Shown piece after piece: positions 53,377 through 62,010 of a DNA stretch of 64,000 nucleotides. The translations under genes and the position numbers were made by a program. Under the pieces are notes generated by a model, which searched no databases, was not told the origin of the DNA, and saw nothing but the letters and a program-made list of their open reading frames with translations. Origin of the DNA: Candidatus Planktophila vernalis (GTDB lineage: Bacteria > Actinomycetota > Actinomycetes > Nanopelagicales > Nanopelagicaceae); NCBI RefSeq assembly GCF_002288185.1, contig NZ_CP016776.1, forward strand, positions 806,001-870,000, in the 5' to 3' direction. Positions within the stretch are counted from its first letter, which is position 1; each line of letters begins with the position of its first letter.

Positions 53377-54030
53377 CTACTTTAAAACGTTAATTTGTGG
53401 AACATAAGTAATGTGTTTGAACGGCCAGATAACTGCAACAACTCGGCCAGTAATGCGAGAGAGTGGAACAAAACCCTTATTGATATCGTCTTGGTGATAT
53501 CTGGAGTCGGCACTTGCATTGCGGTGATCTCCCATAACCCAGACTTTTCCCTTAGGCACGGTGACATCAAAATTCATTTCACTGGCCTTATTTCCAGCAA
53601 AGATGTAAGGCTCTTTGATCGCCGTGCCGTTAACTGTTAACAGGCCAGCCTTGTCGCAGCAAATGACTCGATCTCCCCCAACGCCAACTACACGCTTGAC
53701 CAAGTACTGCTTAGCTGGATTAGGCAACACACCAACTGCAACTAATCCTGTCTTTAACTTAGAAACATATTTGTTTGTTGAATAATCTGTGATTTCAGGT
53801 AGCCAACCTGCGGGATCGCGGAAAACTACAACATCACCACGGGCGATATTGCGCGAGAGGAATGGAATTTTATTAACAGCAACTCGGTCTTTGATCTGCA
53901 GAGTGTTTTCCATTGAGCCCGAAGGAATATAGAAAAACTGAACAAGGAAAGTCTTTATAAGCAGGGAGACAACAAGTGCTACTACAACAAGGATTGGGAG
54001 CTCCCGAAGGAGGGAACCCTTACGACGCAT
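53377..54030 (-). CDS. lepB: Signal peptidase I
   Basis: Membrane serine-lysine peptidase that removes Sec signal peptides. The 217 residues have one N-terminal helix (about residues 10-30), the nucleophile Ser in FFYIPSGSMENTL (about residue 38), the general-base Lys in YLVKRVVGVGGD and the box E region VWVMGDHRNASADSRYH. It lies eight bases after rplS, the standard actinobacterial order. Confidence 0.95.
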   Translation of the reverse strand: MRRKGSLLRELPILVVVALVVSLLIKTFLVQFFYIPSGSMENTLQIKDRVAVNKIPFLSRNIARGDVVVFRDPAGWLPEITDYSTNKYVSKLKTGLVAVGVLPNPAKQYLVKRVVGVGGDRVICCDKAGLLTVNGTAIKEPYIFAGNKASEMNFDVTVPKGKVWVMGDHRNASADSRYHQDDINKGFVPLSRITGRVVAVIWPFKHITYVPQINVLK

Positions 54031-54038
54031 GGAGCTGA

Positions 54039-54590
54039 TTATTCGGCTTTAGGAGTTTCTTCAACAACTTCTTCAGCAACTGGAGCTTCAACAACCGCTT
54101 CAACTACTGGAGCCTCTACAACTTCTTCAACAACAGGTGCCACTGCTACTTGCGCTTCAACAACTTCCTCAACAACAGCAGCTGCTGGAACTACCGCTGC
54201 GATTGGTTCTGGTGTTGAAAGAATTCCATCACCGTAACCTTCAACGCCATCGCGCTTTTCGCGAATCTTTGCAGCCTTACCGCGTAGATCGCGTAGGTAG
54301 TAAAGCTTGGCGCGACGTACTTCGCCCTTCTTTACTAATTCAATCTTTTCAATAACTGGAGTGTGAACTGGGAATGTGCGCTCTACGCCAACACCGTAAG
54401 AAACTTTACGGATTGTGAAAGTCTCGCGAACTCCATCACCTTGGCGACGGATAACGATTCCCTGGAAAACCTGAAGACGGCTCTTGCTACCTTCGATAAC
54501 ACGGACGTGAATCTTGAGCTCATCACCAGCACGAAACTGTGGGATGTCTTTGCGCAGCGATGCTGCATCTACGGCGTCAAGAATGTTCAT
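54039..54590 (-). CDS. rplS: Ribosomal protein L19 with acidic Val/Glu/Ala C-terminal extension
   Basis: Large-subunit protein at the 30S-50S interface. Residues 1-115 or so are a normal L19 ([20 protein letters not shown], then [43 protein letters not shown]). The remaining residues, about 65 and far beyond the usual length near 115, form a low-complexity acidic tail built from [10 protein letters not shown]-like units. Ribosome site AAGGACG precedes the ATG at 54590. The tail is in frame with no stop or frameshift seen. Its role is unknown. Confidence 0.95.
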   Translation of the reverse strand: MNILDAVDAASLRKDIPQFRAGDELKIHVRVIEGSKSRLQVFQGIVIRRQGDGVRETFTIRKVSYGVGVERTFPVHTPVIEKIELVKKGEVRRAKLYYLRDLRGKAAKIREKRDGVEGYGDGILSTPEPIAAVVPAAAVVEEVVEAQVAVAPVVEEVVEAPVVEAVVEAPVAEEVVEETPKAE

Positions 54591-54692
54591 GGAATTCGTC
54601 CTTTTTTATCTTCATCTCTTAAGCACCGGCTTTGGCAGGTGCAGACTGCGTATCTTGCCACAGAAGGGGCCTTGAGCCTAAATCGGGTACAT
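54591..54692 (-). promoter_or_regulatory. rplS promoter/leader with small hairpin
   Basis: The 102 bp before rplS holds a short stem, GCACC (54623-54627) with GGTGC (54638-54642), 10-nt loop, ahead of the ribosome site. The rplS-lepB-rnhB promoter must lie here or in the end of the upstream gene. No clear -35/-10 pair is seen. An autogenous r-protein leader is possible but not shown. Confidence 0.3.
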
Positions 54693-55457
54693 CTAGGCGG
54701 GAATCTCCCGCATGAGCCCAGCATGCAGGTGGGCACCGCCAGCCACCGTTAACTCCATCCCCCGCCATGAATGCGTGGTGACAACTGCCCCAGCCTCAGT
54801 GGCAATCAGAGCTCCAGCCGCTAAATCCCACTCCTTTAATCCAGTTTCGATATAGCCATCCACCATTCCCGTTGCCACACAACACAGATCAGTTGCAGCA
54901 GCTCCCATTCGGCGAATATCTCTAATCTTTGGAACTAATTGATTGACTAAATCTAATTGGTTAATTCGATCTTTGAGTTCATATGCAAAACCAGTTGCAA
55001 TTAAAGCTCGGTTTAATTCAATGGGTTCATTGCAGGAAATCGGTAGGTTATTGAGGAAAGCACCGCCACCACGGGTTGCATGCCATGTGGCATCAATCGT
55101 GGGTGCGTGCACCACACCTGCCACTGTTCCTTCAGAATCTTTAACGGCAATACTGATGTTCCAACCAGGTAGGCCATAGAAATAGTTAACAGTTCCATCT
55201 ACTGGATCTATCACCCAGGTGTAACCGGATGTACTCACCCTATCTGCGCCTTCTTCACCAATGATCCCATCATCTGGGCGGGCGGCAAGAATGGCGTTAA
55301 CAATGAGTTTTTCACTTGCAATATCCATCTGTGTTGCAATATCTATCGCAGTTGATTTAGAAGTTAACTCCCAAGAGGCTGGTCTATCAACAAGTAATCG
55401 GCCAGCTTGCTTGGCAATATCCAAAGCCAGCGCTAAGAGTTCATCATTAATACTCAC
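54693..55457 (-). CDS. suhB: Inositol monophosphatase family protein
   Basis: Mg-dependent phosphatase of the IMPase/SuhB family, 254 residues. Seen are IIGEEGADRVS, the metal motif WVIDPVDGTVNYFYGLP (DPxDGT), GAAATDLCCVATGMVDGYIE and the second metal site EWDLAAGALIATEAGA. I choose the GTG at 55457, because AGGA then lies seven bases upstream; a GTG at 55463 is too close to it. Substrate may be inositol, histidinol or another phosphate. Confidence 0.88.
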   Translation of the reverse strand: MSINDELLALALDIAKQAGRLLVDRPASWELTSKSTAIDIATQMDIASEKLIVNAILAARPDDGIIGEEGADRVSTSGYTWVIDPVDGTVNYFYGLPGWNISIAVKDSEGTVAGVVHAPTIDATWHATRGGGAFLNNLPISCNEPIELNRALIATGFAYELKDRINQLDLVNQLVPKIRDIRRMGAAATDLCCVATGMVDGYIETGLKEWDLAAGALIATEAGAVVTTHSWRGMELTVAGGAHLHAGLMREIPA

Positions 55458-55462
55458 GAGCA

Positions 55463-55485
55463 CATCCTAACCCTGCAATAGGATG
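55463..55485. promoter_or_regulatory. Inverted repeat joining two head-to-head ribosome sites
   Basis: CATCCTA (55463-55469) and TAGGATG (55479-55485) are exact reverse complements separated by 9 nt. Each arm includes the AGGA ribosome site of one of the two divergent genes, whose start codons are only 34 bp apart. Promoters for both must overlap the opposite coding region, unless the mRNAs are leaderless. It may be chance symmetry of the two ribosome sites. Confidence 0.35.
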
Positions 55486-55491
55486 TCTCAC

Positions 55492-56733
55492 ATGTTCTCG
55501 GCATATACAACCCTGTTTCGCACTCCGGGAGCGATGAAGTTTTCTATTTCAGGCCTCATCGGCCGAATGCCGATTTCTATGGATTCATTAGCCCTAATTT
55601 TTATTGTTGTGGCAGTCAGTGATTCCTATGCATTAGCTGGGGCGCTAAGCGCAGTTGCCTCCATTGTTATCTCTATTGCAAACCCATTTTGGTCAAGGCT
55701 TGCAGATCGCATTGGGCAACGAAAGATGTTAATGAGAGTCGTGCCAATGAAAATCATTGGTCTTTCACTCTTTATCGCACTCGTGATGAATGGAGCACCG
55801 GTCTGGACTTGGTTTGTATCAATCATTTTGGCTGAGCTTGCTGCAATCAACACTGGCGGCTTAGTACGCCGCCGTTGGCTTCATGTCTTAAGTCCTGATA
55901 AATCAACAACGGCTGAAGATGAAACAGATAAGCATGTGGTGAATACCGCTTACTCCTATGAAGCTTTAATGGATGAAGTTGTATTTATCGTTGGTCCAAT
56001 TACTGCCACCGCATGTGCAACATCGATTGCACCAGCTGCAGGTCTAATCGCTGGAATGATTTTGATGTCTATCGGTCTGCCACTCTTTGCAATGCAACGG
56101 GCAACTGAGCCGCCACCATCACCGGTGCGCGTTAAGGATCCTCATCCCCCAGTTATTGGAATACCAATCGTTCAGGCCATTGCACTTGCCACCACTTTCA
56201 CTGGCGGCTTCTTTGGAGCTATCTCAATTACGGTTGTTGGATTTGCCGAAAGCCAAGGAGCCAAGTCTTATTCTGGTTTGCTCCTAGGCATTTGGGCATC
56301 TGGCAGCGCAGTCATGGCCATCATTAATGGACTGATTAAATGGAAAACTCCATACGTTGGCCGTTTTCTAATCTTCTTAACTGCGCTGACTACATTATCG
56401 ATTCCATTTATATTTGTGGATTCAATATTCTGGCTAGCCATAGCCCTGTTCTTTAATGGCTTTGCTATCGCGCCATTGATTGTTAATGCCTATGGTGTTG
56501 TGCAAGAGGTAGTGCCCAGTGAACAGATCACTGAATCATTTACTTGGGTCGTTGCCGGTATGCCGTTAGGTGGTGCAATCTCTAGCGCACTCGGCGGATG
56601 GATCATCGATACCTACGGGGCGCAAACGGCTTTCTGGGTGCCCCTGGGATTTATGTGTGCAGCTTTATTAGCCACACTGCCCTACTTTCGCGTTTATAAG
56701 GGGCTCATCCATTACTCTCTGAACCGTGACTGA
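55492..56733 (+). CDS. MFS transporter
   Basis: A 413-residue major-facilitator protein of about 12 helices: TPGAMKFSISGLIGRMPISMDSL-type first helix region, SRLADRIGQRKMLMR between helices 2 and 3, and a central loop FAMQRATEPPPSPVR. I choose ATG at 55492, which has AGGA nine bases upstream; the ATG at 55483 lacks space for a ribosome site. No substrate can be assigned. Its stop overlaps the sepH start by eight bases. Confidence 0.85.
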   Translation: MFSAYTTLFRTPGAMKFSISGLIGRMPISMDSLALIFIVVAVSDSYALAGALSAVASIVISIANPFWSRLADRIGQRKMLMRVVPMKIIGLSLFIALVMNGAPVWTWFVSIILAELAAINTGGLVRRRWLHVLSPDKSTTAEDETDKHVVNTAYSYEALMDEVVFIVGPITATACATSIAPAAGLIAGMILMSIGLPLFAMQRATEPPPSPVRVKDPHPPVIGIPIVQAIALATTFTGGFFGAISITVVGFAESQGAKSYSGLLLGIWASGSAVMAIINGLIKWKTPYVGRFLIFLTALTTLSIPFIFVDSIFWLAIALFFNGFAIAPLIVNAYGVVQEVVPSEQITESFTWVVAGMPLGGAISSALGGWIIDTYGAQTAFWVPLGFMCAALLATLPYFRVYKGLIHYSLNRD

Positions 56734-57505
56734 GCTTCGATTAAACGGCAAGAATGAGGACGGTACTCACTTGTCCCTGCACGACAATGATGGCAATGAG
56801 TTCACTGTTCGCATTAGCGACACATTGCGTGCCACAGTTAATCAACCTCGTCTTTCTGCAGTTCCAGAACAAGAAGCCGACACAATTTCTATCAAAGAGA
56901 TTCAACGTCGCTTGCGTGCTGGTGAGTTAGCTGAAGAGTTAGCACGCGAAAATAATATTCCGATTGAAAAAATCGAACGCTTCTCCGGTCCAATCTTGCA
57001 AGAGCGCATCTACATCATTGATCAAGCCCAACAAGTCTCTGTTCGCAAAGAAGGAAGCCGCGATCCAGTTAACTTGTTGGGCGTAGTTGTTTCTCGTCTT
57101 GCCCCGCGCAATATCGATCTTTCAGATCTTTCCTGGAACACATGGCGCCATGAAGATTCAACTTGGACAGTTGAACTGCATTACCCAAACACCAGTGGTG
57201 TGGGAATTGCGCAATGGAACTTTGACACAACTCGTCGTGTGCTCACATCTATGGATGAGAATGCGCGTTGGATGATGGGCGATGAGCCACCAGCACGTCA
57301 GATGAGCGCACCGGGTCTTGTCTATTCAGATGCAAATCACCCTTCTTTGCGTGAAGACATCACCCCTATGCCAGAAGTTCCACGCTTGGCAGTTATTCGT
57401 GAACTCCCAGATGATGAGGCTGCGCGCGATGGTGTTGTTGCACGAGCAAAGGTTCCTAGCTGGGATGAAATTATGTTCGGCATCAAACCTACTGAAGATC
57501 AGTAA
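56726..57505 (+). CDS. sepH: Septation protein SepH (DUF3071)
   Basis: Actinobacterial FtsZ-assembly regulator. The 259 residues begin with the DUF3071 domain (DNDGNEFTVRISDTLRATV), a helix-turn-helix-like region with IQRRLRAGELAEELARENN and IEKIERFSGPILQER, then a domain ending RRVLTSMDENARWMMGD and a Pro-rich tail. GTG start. The location outside the dcw cluster, beside an MFS gene, is also seen in other actinobacteria. Its stop abuts the convergent phosphodiesterase gene. Confidence 0.9.
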   Translation: MTELRLNGKNEDGTHLSLHDNDGNEFTVRISDTLRATVNQPRLSAVPEQEADTISIKEIQRRLRAGELAEELARENNIPIEKIERFSGPILQERIYIIDQAQQVSVRKEGSRDPVNLLGVVVSRLAPRNIDLSDLSWNTWRHEDSTWTVELHYPNTSGVGIAQWNFDTTRRVLTSMDENARWMMGDEPPARQMSAPGLVYSDANHPSLREDITPMPEVPRLAVIRELPDDEAARDGVVARAKVPSWDEIMFGIKPTEDQ

Positions 57506-58618
57506 TCAACTTAACGTTGTAGTTAATAACCCAACTTCAGACTCCATCTGACTATCTCCGCCGTGGTGTCCCACCATCGCACCTTCCTTATCAGCGCGCT
57601 CTGGATCAAGTAAAACAACTGCGCTTTGAGCAATAGCTATCACTTCACCCATGCGATCTAATGCATCAGCACTCACATCACTTCCAAATAGCTCTAAAGT
57701 GATTGCACTTTCGCGAGTAAGAACTGTTGCTCTTTCGCCCAAATACTCCTGCCACCTGCTGGCTAATTCACTTCGTGCACTCACGCTGTCGTTATCTGGT
57801 GAGAGATAGAGATGTCTTGCTCTTGGTTCTCCCCCAATGACTGCCACACCCTCTAACAATGGATTGTCTTGTCCAATAATTATCTTCTCACTTGCATTGA
57901 CCATTCCATGATCTGAAGTGAGCCAAATGCGGGTGCCATGTGGCATCTCTTTCATGAGGTTTGAAAACATTTGATCAATCATTCCAAGTGCTGCTAACCA
58001 CTTCTCACTTCCAACGCCATCACTATGTCCTGCTACATCTAAATCATTGACATAGAGATAGACAAAAGAAGGTGTCTTTTGTAGTGCTGCTTTAGTCTCT
58101 GCAATTAAATCTGTTGAAACATTTGCACCCTTGTAGTTGGCTCCGCGAAAGACTGCTCGTGTGAAGCCAGAGTTCTCATAGCGTTTGGCTGCAACATGTG
58201 TGACGTTGATGTTTTCGGCAACTGCGCGCTCAAACAAAGTGGGAACTGGCTGCCAGTTGATGGGATCAACGCGCTCATCCCATTTAAGAGCGTTAAGGAT
58301 TCGACCGCCACTGCGTGGAACTTGCACGGTGTATCCGAGCATTCCGTGCACGCCAGGCAAAGTTCCAGTCATGAGCGTTGCTAATGAGGTGGCAGTAGTT
58401 GATGGAAAAGAAGTTTGAATAGTTGAAAACTTTGTGAGCCGGGCGATAGTTGGCATGACATCTGCGTATTTTTCAATAACATCTGCGCCAAAGCCATCGA
58501 TAAGAAATAGAAGTTCACGCCCGCTGGGTGAAGGCCCAATCGCTAAAAGGTCTTCAGAAGTCGATAGCCCCAAGGATGTAAAGATCGATGGAGTTATCTG
58601 GGATAAATGCACGTTCAT
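57506..58618 (-). CDS. Alkaline phosphatase superfamily / nucleotide pyrophosphatase-like protein
   Basis: A 370-residue type I phosphodiesterase family protein with no obvious signal peptide. The metal-site Asp lies in LFLIDGFGADV, the nucleophile Thr in SFPSTTATSLATLMTG, then GVHGMLGY, YVNDLDVAGHSDGVGSE and WLTSDHGMVN, all at the expected order. Relatives hydrolyse nucleotide pyrophosphates or phosphodiesters; substrate unknown. It is 31 bp from the divergent psuG gene. Confidence 0.88.
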   Translation of the reverse strand: MNVHLSQITPSIFTSLGLSTSEDLLAIGPSPSGRELLFLIDGFGADVIEKYADVMPTIARLTKFSTIQTSFPSTTATSLATLMTGTLPGVHGMLGYTVQVPRSGGRILNALKWDERVDPINWQPVPTLFERAVAENINVTHVAAKRYENSGFTRAVFRGANYKGANVSTDLIAETKAALQKTPSFVYLYVNDLDVAGHSDGVGSEKWLAALGMIDQMFSNLMKEMPHGTRIWLTSDHGMVNASEKIIIGQDNPLLEGVAVIGGEPRARHLYLSPDNDSVSARSELASRWQEYLGERATVLTRESAITLELFGSDVSADALDRMGEVIAIAQSAVVLLDPERADKEGAMVGHHGGDSQMESEVGLLTTTLS

Positions 58619-58649
58619 ATCTTCTCATTACATCGGCTAAGGTTGTCCC

Positions 58650-59552
58650 ATGAAGAGTGCAATTAAGTATTCAACGCAGGTTTCTGCTGCAATTGCAGCC
58701 GGAACACCCATCGTTGCACTCGAATCTACGATTATTAGCCATGGTTTGCCACGCCCATCCAATCTTTTAGTTGCCCAAGAGTGCGAAAGCATTATTCGAG
58801 CACGCGGAGCCGTCCCGGCCACAATCGCACTCCTTGATGGCGTTGTTCATATCGGTCTTGAAGCAAGTGAGCTTGATGCCATTGCTAATCGTGATGATAT
58901 TTCTAAAGCTTCCAGTCGTGATTTAGCCATCATCATTGCTCAAGGCAAGAGCGCGGCAACAACAGTTGCTGCCACAGCTCACATTGCAGCAATTGCTGGA
59001 ATCAAAGTATTTGCAACCGGTGGTCTTGGCGGTGTTCACAGAGGTGCCAATGAATCATTTGATGAATCTGCAGATTTAACTGCGCTCTCACAGTTAGATA
59101 TGACCGTTGTCTGTGCCGGAGTGAAATCAATTCTTGATGTTCATGCCACGCTAGAGCGCCTTGAAACCTTAGCTATTGGCATCGTTGGTTATAAAACCAA
59201 CCGCTTCCCTGGTTTCTACTTAACTGATTCAGGCTTTGAAATCGAACACCGCGTTGATTCAGCCGAAGAAATCGCCGCAATCGTTAATGCTAGAAGCCAA
59301 GTTGCAACTTCTAACCACGCATTGATTGTTACTAACCCAGTTGAGAAGCAGATGGATAAAGCGCGCCATGATGAAATCTTGGCAACTGGTATGGCAAATG
59401 CTGCCCGCGATGGAATTGATGGAAAGTATGTAACACCATACTTACTTGAGCATTTTCACACCGCGAGCAAAGGTGAATCACTTGCCATTAATACTGAAAT
59501 CATTAAATCTAACTGCGCATTAGCTGCAGATATTGCGATGGCGCTTAAATGA
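58650..59552 (+). CDS. psuG: Pseudouridine-5'-phosphate glycosidase
   Basis: Splits pseudouridine 5'-phosphate to uracil and ribose 5-phosphate. The 300 residues show VALESTIISHGLPRPSN, GAVPATIALLDGVVHIGL, ATGGLGGVHRGANESFD, ADLTALSQ, CAGVKSILD, KTNRFPGFYLTDSG and TPYLLEHFHTASKGESL. It overlaps the next kinase gene by ATGA, making a two-gene pseudouridine catabolism unit that salvages modified nucleosides from RNA. Confidence 0.94.
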   Translation: MKSAIKYSTQVSAAIAAGTPIVALESTIISHGLPRPSNLLVAQECESIIRARGAVPATIALLDGVVHIGLEASELDAIANRDDISKASSRDLAIIIAQGKSAATTVAATAHIAAIAGIKVFATGGLGGVHRGANESFDESADLTALSQLDMTVVCAGVKSILDVHATLERLETLAIGIVGYKTNRFPGFYLTDSGFEIEHRVDSAEEIAAIVNARSQVATSNHALIVTNPVEKQMDKARHDEILATGMANAARDGIDGKYVTPYLLEHFHTASKGESLAINTEIIKSNCALAADIAMALK

Positions 59553-60430
59553 AAAAGATTTTGTGTATTGGCGATCTAGCCCTAGATGTTATTTCCCAGC
59601 TCAAAGAGCCAATCAACTACGGCAATGACACTGCCAGCAGAATTTCTAGCCACCCAGGCGGACAAGCTGCAAATGTTTCAACGTGGATTACTCGCACACA
59701 CTCCAAAGCTCAGTTAGTTGCCCGTGTTGGCAATGATCCTGTTGGTTTTGCCCTTATCTCTGATTTAGATAAATACGGCGTGGAGCACATGAATTTGATG
59801 CACTCAGGCCGCCCAACCGGTGTTGTAGTTATTTTGGTCGATGCCAATGGTGAGCGCACAATGTTTCCAGACAACGGTGCTAACGCCGACCTTGAAGTAA
59901 GTGACTTGCCTCCGCTAGATGATGTCGATGGCGTGTATTTGAGTGGTTATGCACTTCTAGATTTTCGCAGTCGTGACGCCGTTCTTTCTATGATTGCAAA
60001 GATCAAGGCAGCTGGAAAGCCAATTTATTTTGATCCAACTACAACTGGAGCGATGAAGATTGTTTCCCGTGATGAAGTTTTATCCTGGGTCAAACTCATG
60101 GATGGAATTCTTCTTAACTCTGAAGAAGCTCTCTATCTAGGTGATGCTAAAGATGTTGAAACGGCAGAAAAGAATCTAACTGCTTACACACCACTTGTTG
60201 TCATCAAATTAGGTTCTCGTGGCGCTATGGCTGTTCATGGCGACATCGTTGCAAAGGTGTCTGCCGTCACTACCAATGTGGTCGACACAACAGGTGCTGG
60301 AGATTCATTTGCTGCTGGATTTATTCCAAAGTGGCTAGAAACAAATGATTTACAGGCATCCCTTTCAGCCGGAACTGCATTGGCGGCAAAGTGTGTAGCA
60401 ACTGTTGGGGCGCGCCCTCCCCTAGATTAA
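59549..60430 (+). CDS. psuK: PfkB family sugar/nucleoside kinase, probable pseudouridine kinase
   Basis: A 293-residue ribokinase-family enzyme: ILCIGDLALDVISQL, GGQAANVSTWI, VARVGNDPVG, a donor/anion hole VDTTGAGDSFAAGFIP (catalytic Asp) near residue 245. Translation-coupled to psuG, so the substrate is most likely pseudouridine, which it would phosphorylate for PsuG. PfkB proteins are hard to assign from sequence alone. Confidence 0.85.
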   Translation: MKKILCIGDLALDVISQLKEPINYGNDTASRISSHPGGQAANVSTWITRTHSKAQLVARVGNDPVGFALISDLDKYGVEHMNLMHSGRPTGVVVILVDANGERTMFPDNGANADLEVSDLPPLDDVDGVYLSGYALLDFRSRDAVLSMIAKIKAAGKPIYFDPTTTGAMKIVSRDEVLSWVKLMDGILLNSEEALYLGDAKDVETAEKNLTAYTPLVVIKLGSRGAMAVHGDIVAKVSAVTTNVVDTTGAGDSFAAGFIPKWLETNDLQASLSAGTALAAKCVATVGARPPLD

Positions 60431-60455
60431 GCAACTCTCTTGGCACAATGCTCCA

Positions 60456-61988
60456 ATGGCAACTGCGAAGACTCCCGCGAAAACTGCGGCAAAGGGGAAA
60501 AAACCCGTCGGTCCAAAACCTGGTGAATACCCAGGCAAGATCGTTGATATCGATGTTTCAAAGGAAGTTTCAGAATCTTTTCTTGAGTATGCATACTCAG
60601 TAATTTATTCACGCGCACTTCCTGATGCACGTGATGGTTTAAAGCCAGTTCACCGTCGCATCTTGCATCAGATGGCAGATATGGGACTTCGCCCAGAGCG
60701 CGGACATGTTAAGAGTGCACGTGTTGTTGGTGAAGTAATGGGTAAGTTGCACCCTCACGGAGATGGCGCAATTTATGACGCACTTGTTCGTATGGCGCAA
60801 TCTTTCTCAATGCGCCTTCCACTCATTGATGGTCACGGAAACTTTGGATCACTTGATGCCGGTCCTGCAGCAATGCGCTATACCGAAGCCCGCCTTGCAT
60901 CTGCTGCAATGGCAATGGTTGCAGAAGCTGATGAGAACACCGTTGACTTTGGTCCAAACTATGACGGTCAGTTAGCTGAACCTCTTGTTCTTCCTGCTGC
61001 TTATCCCAACCTGCTTGTTAACGGCGGTTCTGGAATTGCTGTGGGAATGGCAACCAACATGGCTCCACATAATCTGGGTGAAGTCATCGCTGCAACTAAG
61101 TTCTTAATTGAAAACCCATCTGCCACAGTCAAGCAGTTAATGAAATTCGTTCCTGGTCCAGATTTTCCAACGGGCGGAGAACTTGTTGGCCTTGATGGCG
61201 TGCGCGAAGCGTATGCAACAGGTAAGGGCTCCTTTAAAGTCCGTGCAAGTGTTGAGATCGAAAAGGTCTCCACACGCAAAATGGGAATTGTTATTAAAGA
61301 ACTTCCCTTCACAATCGGACCTGAAAAAGTCGTTGAGCGCATTGCAGCCCTTGTTAAAGCTAAGAAGATCCAGGGAATTAGCGACATCATCGATCTAACT
61401 GATGGCCAGACTGGCACCAACGTAGTTATTGAGATTAAGAACGGCTTTGAGCCAGAAGCCGTCCTAGAACAGCTCTATGCCTTAACTCCAATGGAAGATG
61501 CCTTCTCCATCAATGCTGTGGCATTGGTGAAAGGAAAGCCTCAGACTCTTGGATTAAAAGAGCTGCTTAAAGTCTTCATTGAACACCGCATTGAAGTTGT
61601 GCGTCGTCGCTCTGAGTTCCGCAAAGCAAAGGCTGAAGGGCGCTTAACTCTTGTTGATGGACTCTTAAAGGCGATTATCGATATCGATAAGGTCATCAAG
61701 ATTATCCGTGGCAGCGATGATGCAGCAGCTGCTAAAGAGAAGTTAATGAAGGACTTTAAGTTAAATGATGAACAAACTACCTATATCTTGGATATGCCAC
61801 TTCGTCGTTTAACAAAGATGAGCAAGCTAGAACTTGAAACAGAGCAAAAAGAGTTAAAAGCAACGATTGCAGAACTGGCTAAACTGCTAAAAAGTGAAGA
61901 TGCGATCAAAGCACAGGTTTCAGATGAATTAACCGCAGTTGGTAAGTCATTTGCGACCGCCAGAAAAACTCGAATTGGCGCTGCCTAA
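60456..61988 (+). CDS. parC: Topoisomerase IV subunit A (ParC type) lacking the C-terminal domain
   Basis: Breakage-reunion subunit of a type IIA topoisomerase. After a basic Ala/Lys tail (residues 1-22) come YSRALPDARDGLKPVHRRIL, HPHGDGAIYDALVRMAQ, the active-site Tyr in AAMRYTEARLASAAM, GIAVGMATNMAPHNLGE, the tower domain and coiled coil with ILDMPLRRLTKM. It stops at residue 510, just after the coiled coil, with no pinwheel C-terminal domain of about 300 residues; 22 bp later the next gene starts, so no remnant exists. The Gly at the place of GyrA Ser83 matches streptomycete ParC. Confidence 0.92.
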   Translation: MATAKTPAKTAAKGKKPVGPKPGEYPGKIVDIDVSKEVSESFLEYAYSVIYSRALPDARDGLKPVHRRILHQMADMGLRPERGHVKSARVVGEVMGKLHPHGDGAIYDALVRMAQSFSMRLPLIDGHGNFGSLDAGPAAMRYTEARLASAAMAMVAEADENTVDFGPNYDGQLAEPLVLPAAYPNLLVNGGSGIAVGMATNMAPHNLGEVIAATKFLIENPSATVKQLMKFVPGPDFPTGGELVGLDGVREAYATGKGSFKVRASVEIEKVSTRKMGIVIKELPFTIGPEKVVERIAALVKAKKIQGISDIIDLTDGQTGTNVVIEIKNGFEPEAVLEQLYALTPMEDAFSINAVALVKGKPQTLGLKELLKVFIEHRIEVVRRRSEFRKAKAEGRLTLVDGLLKAIIDIDKVIKIIRGSDDAAAAKEKLMKDFKLNDEQTTYILDMPLRRLTKMSKLELETEQKELKATIAELAKLLKSEDAIKAQVSDELTAVGKSFATARKTRIGAA

Positions 61989-62010
61989 GCCCTAAGCGTT
62001 AAACTACGGC

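Noticed and set aside
61985-62010. Frameshift hiding the C-terminal domain of ParC
   Set aside because: Only 22 bp separate the stop from the ABC-F start, and no beta-pinwheel sequence is found in other frames downstream.
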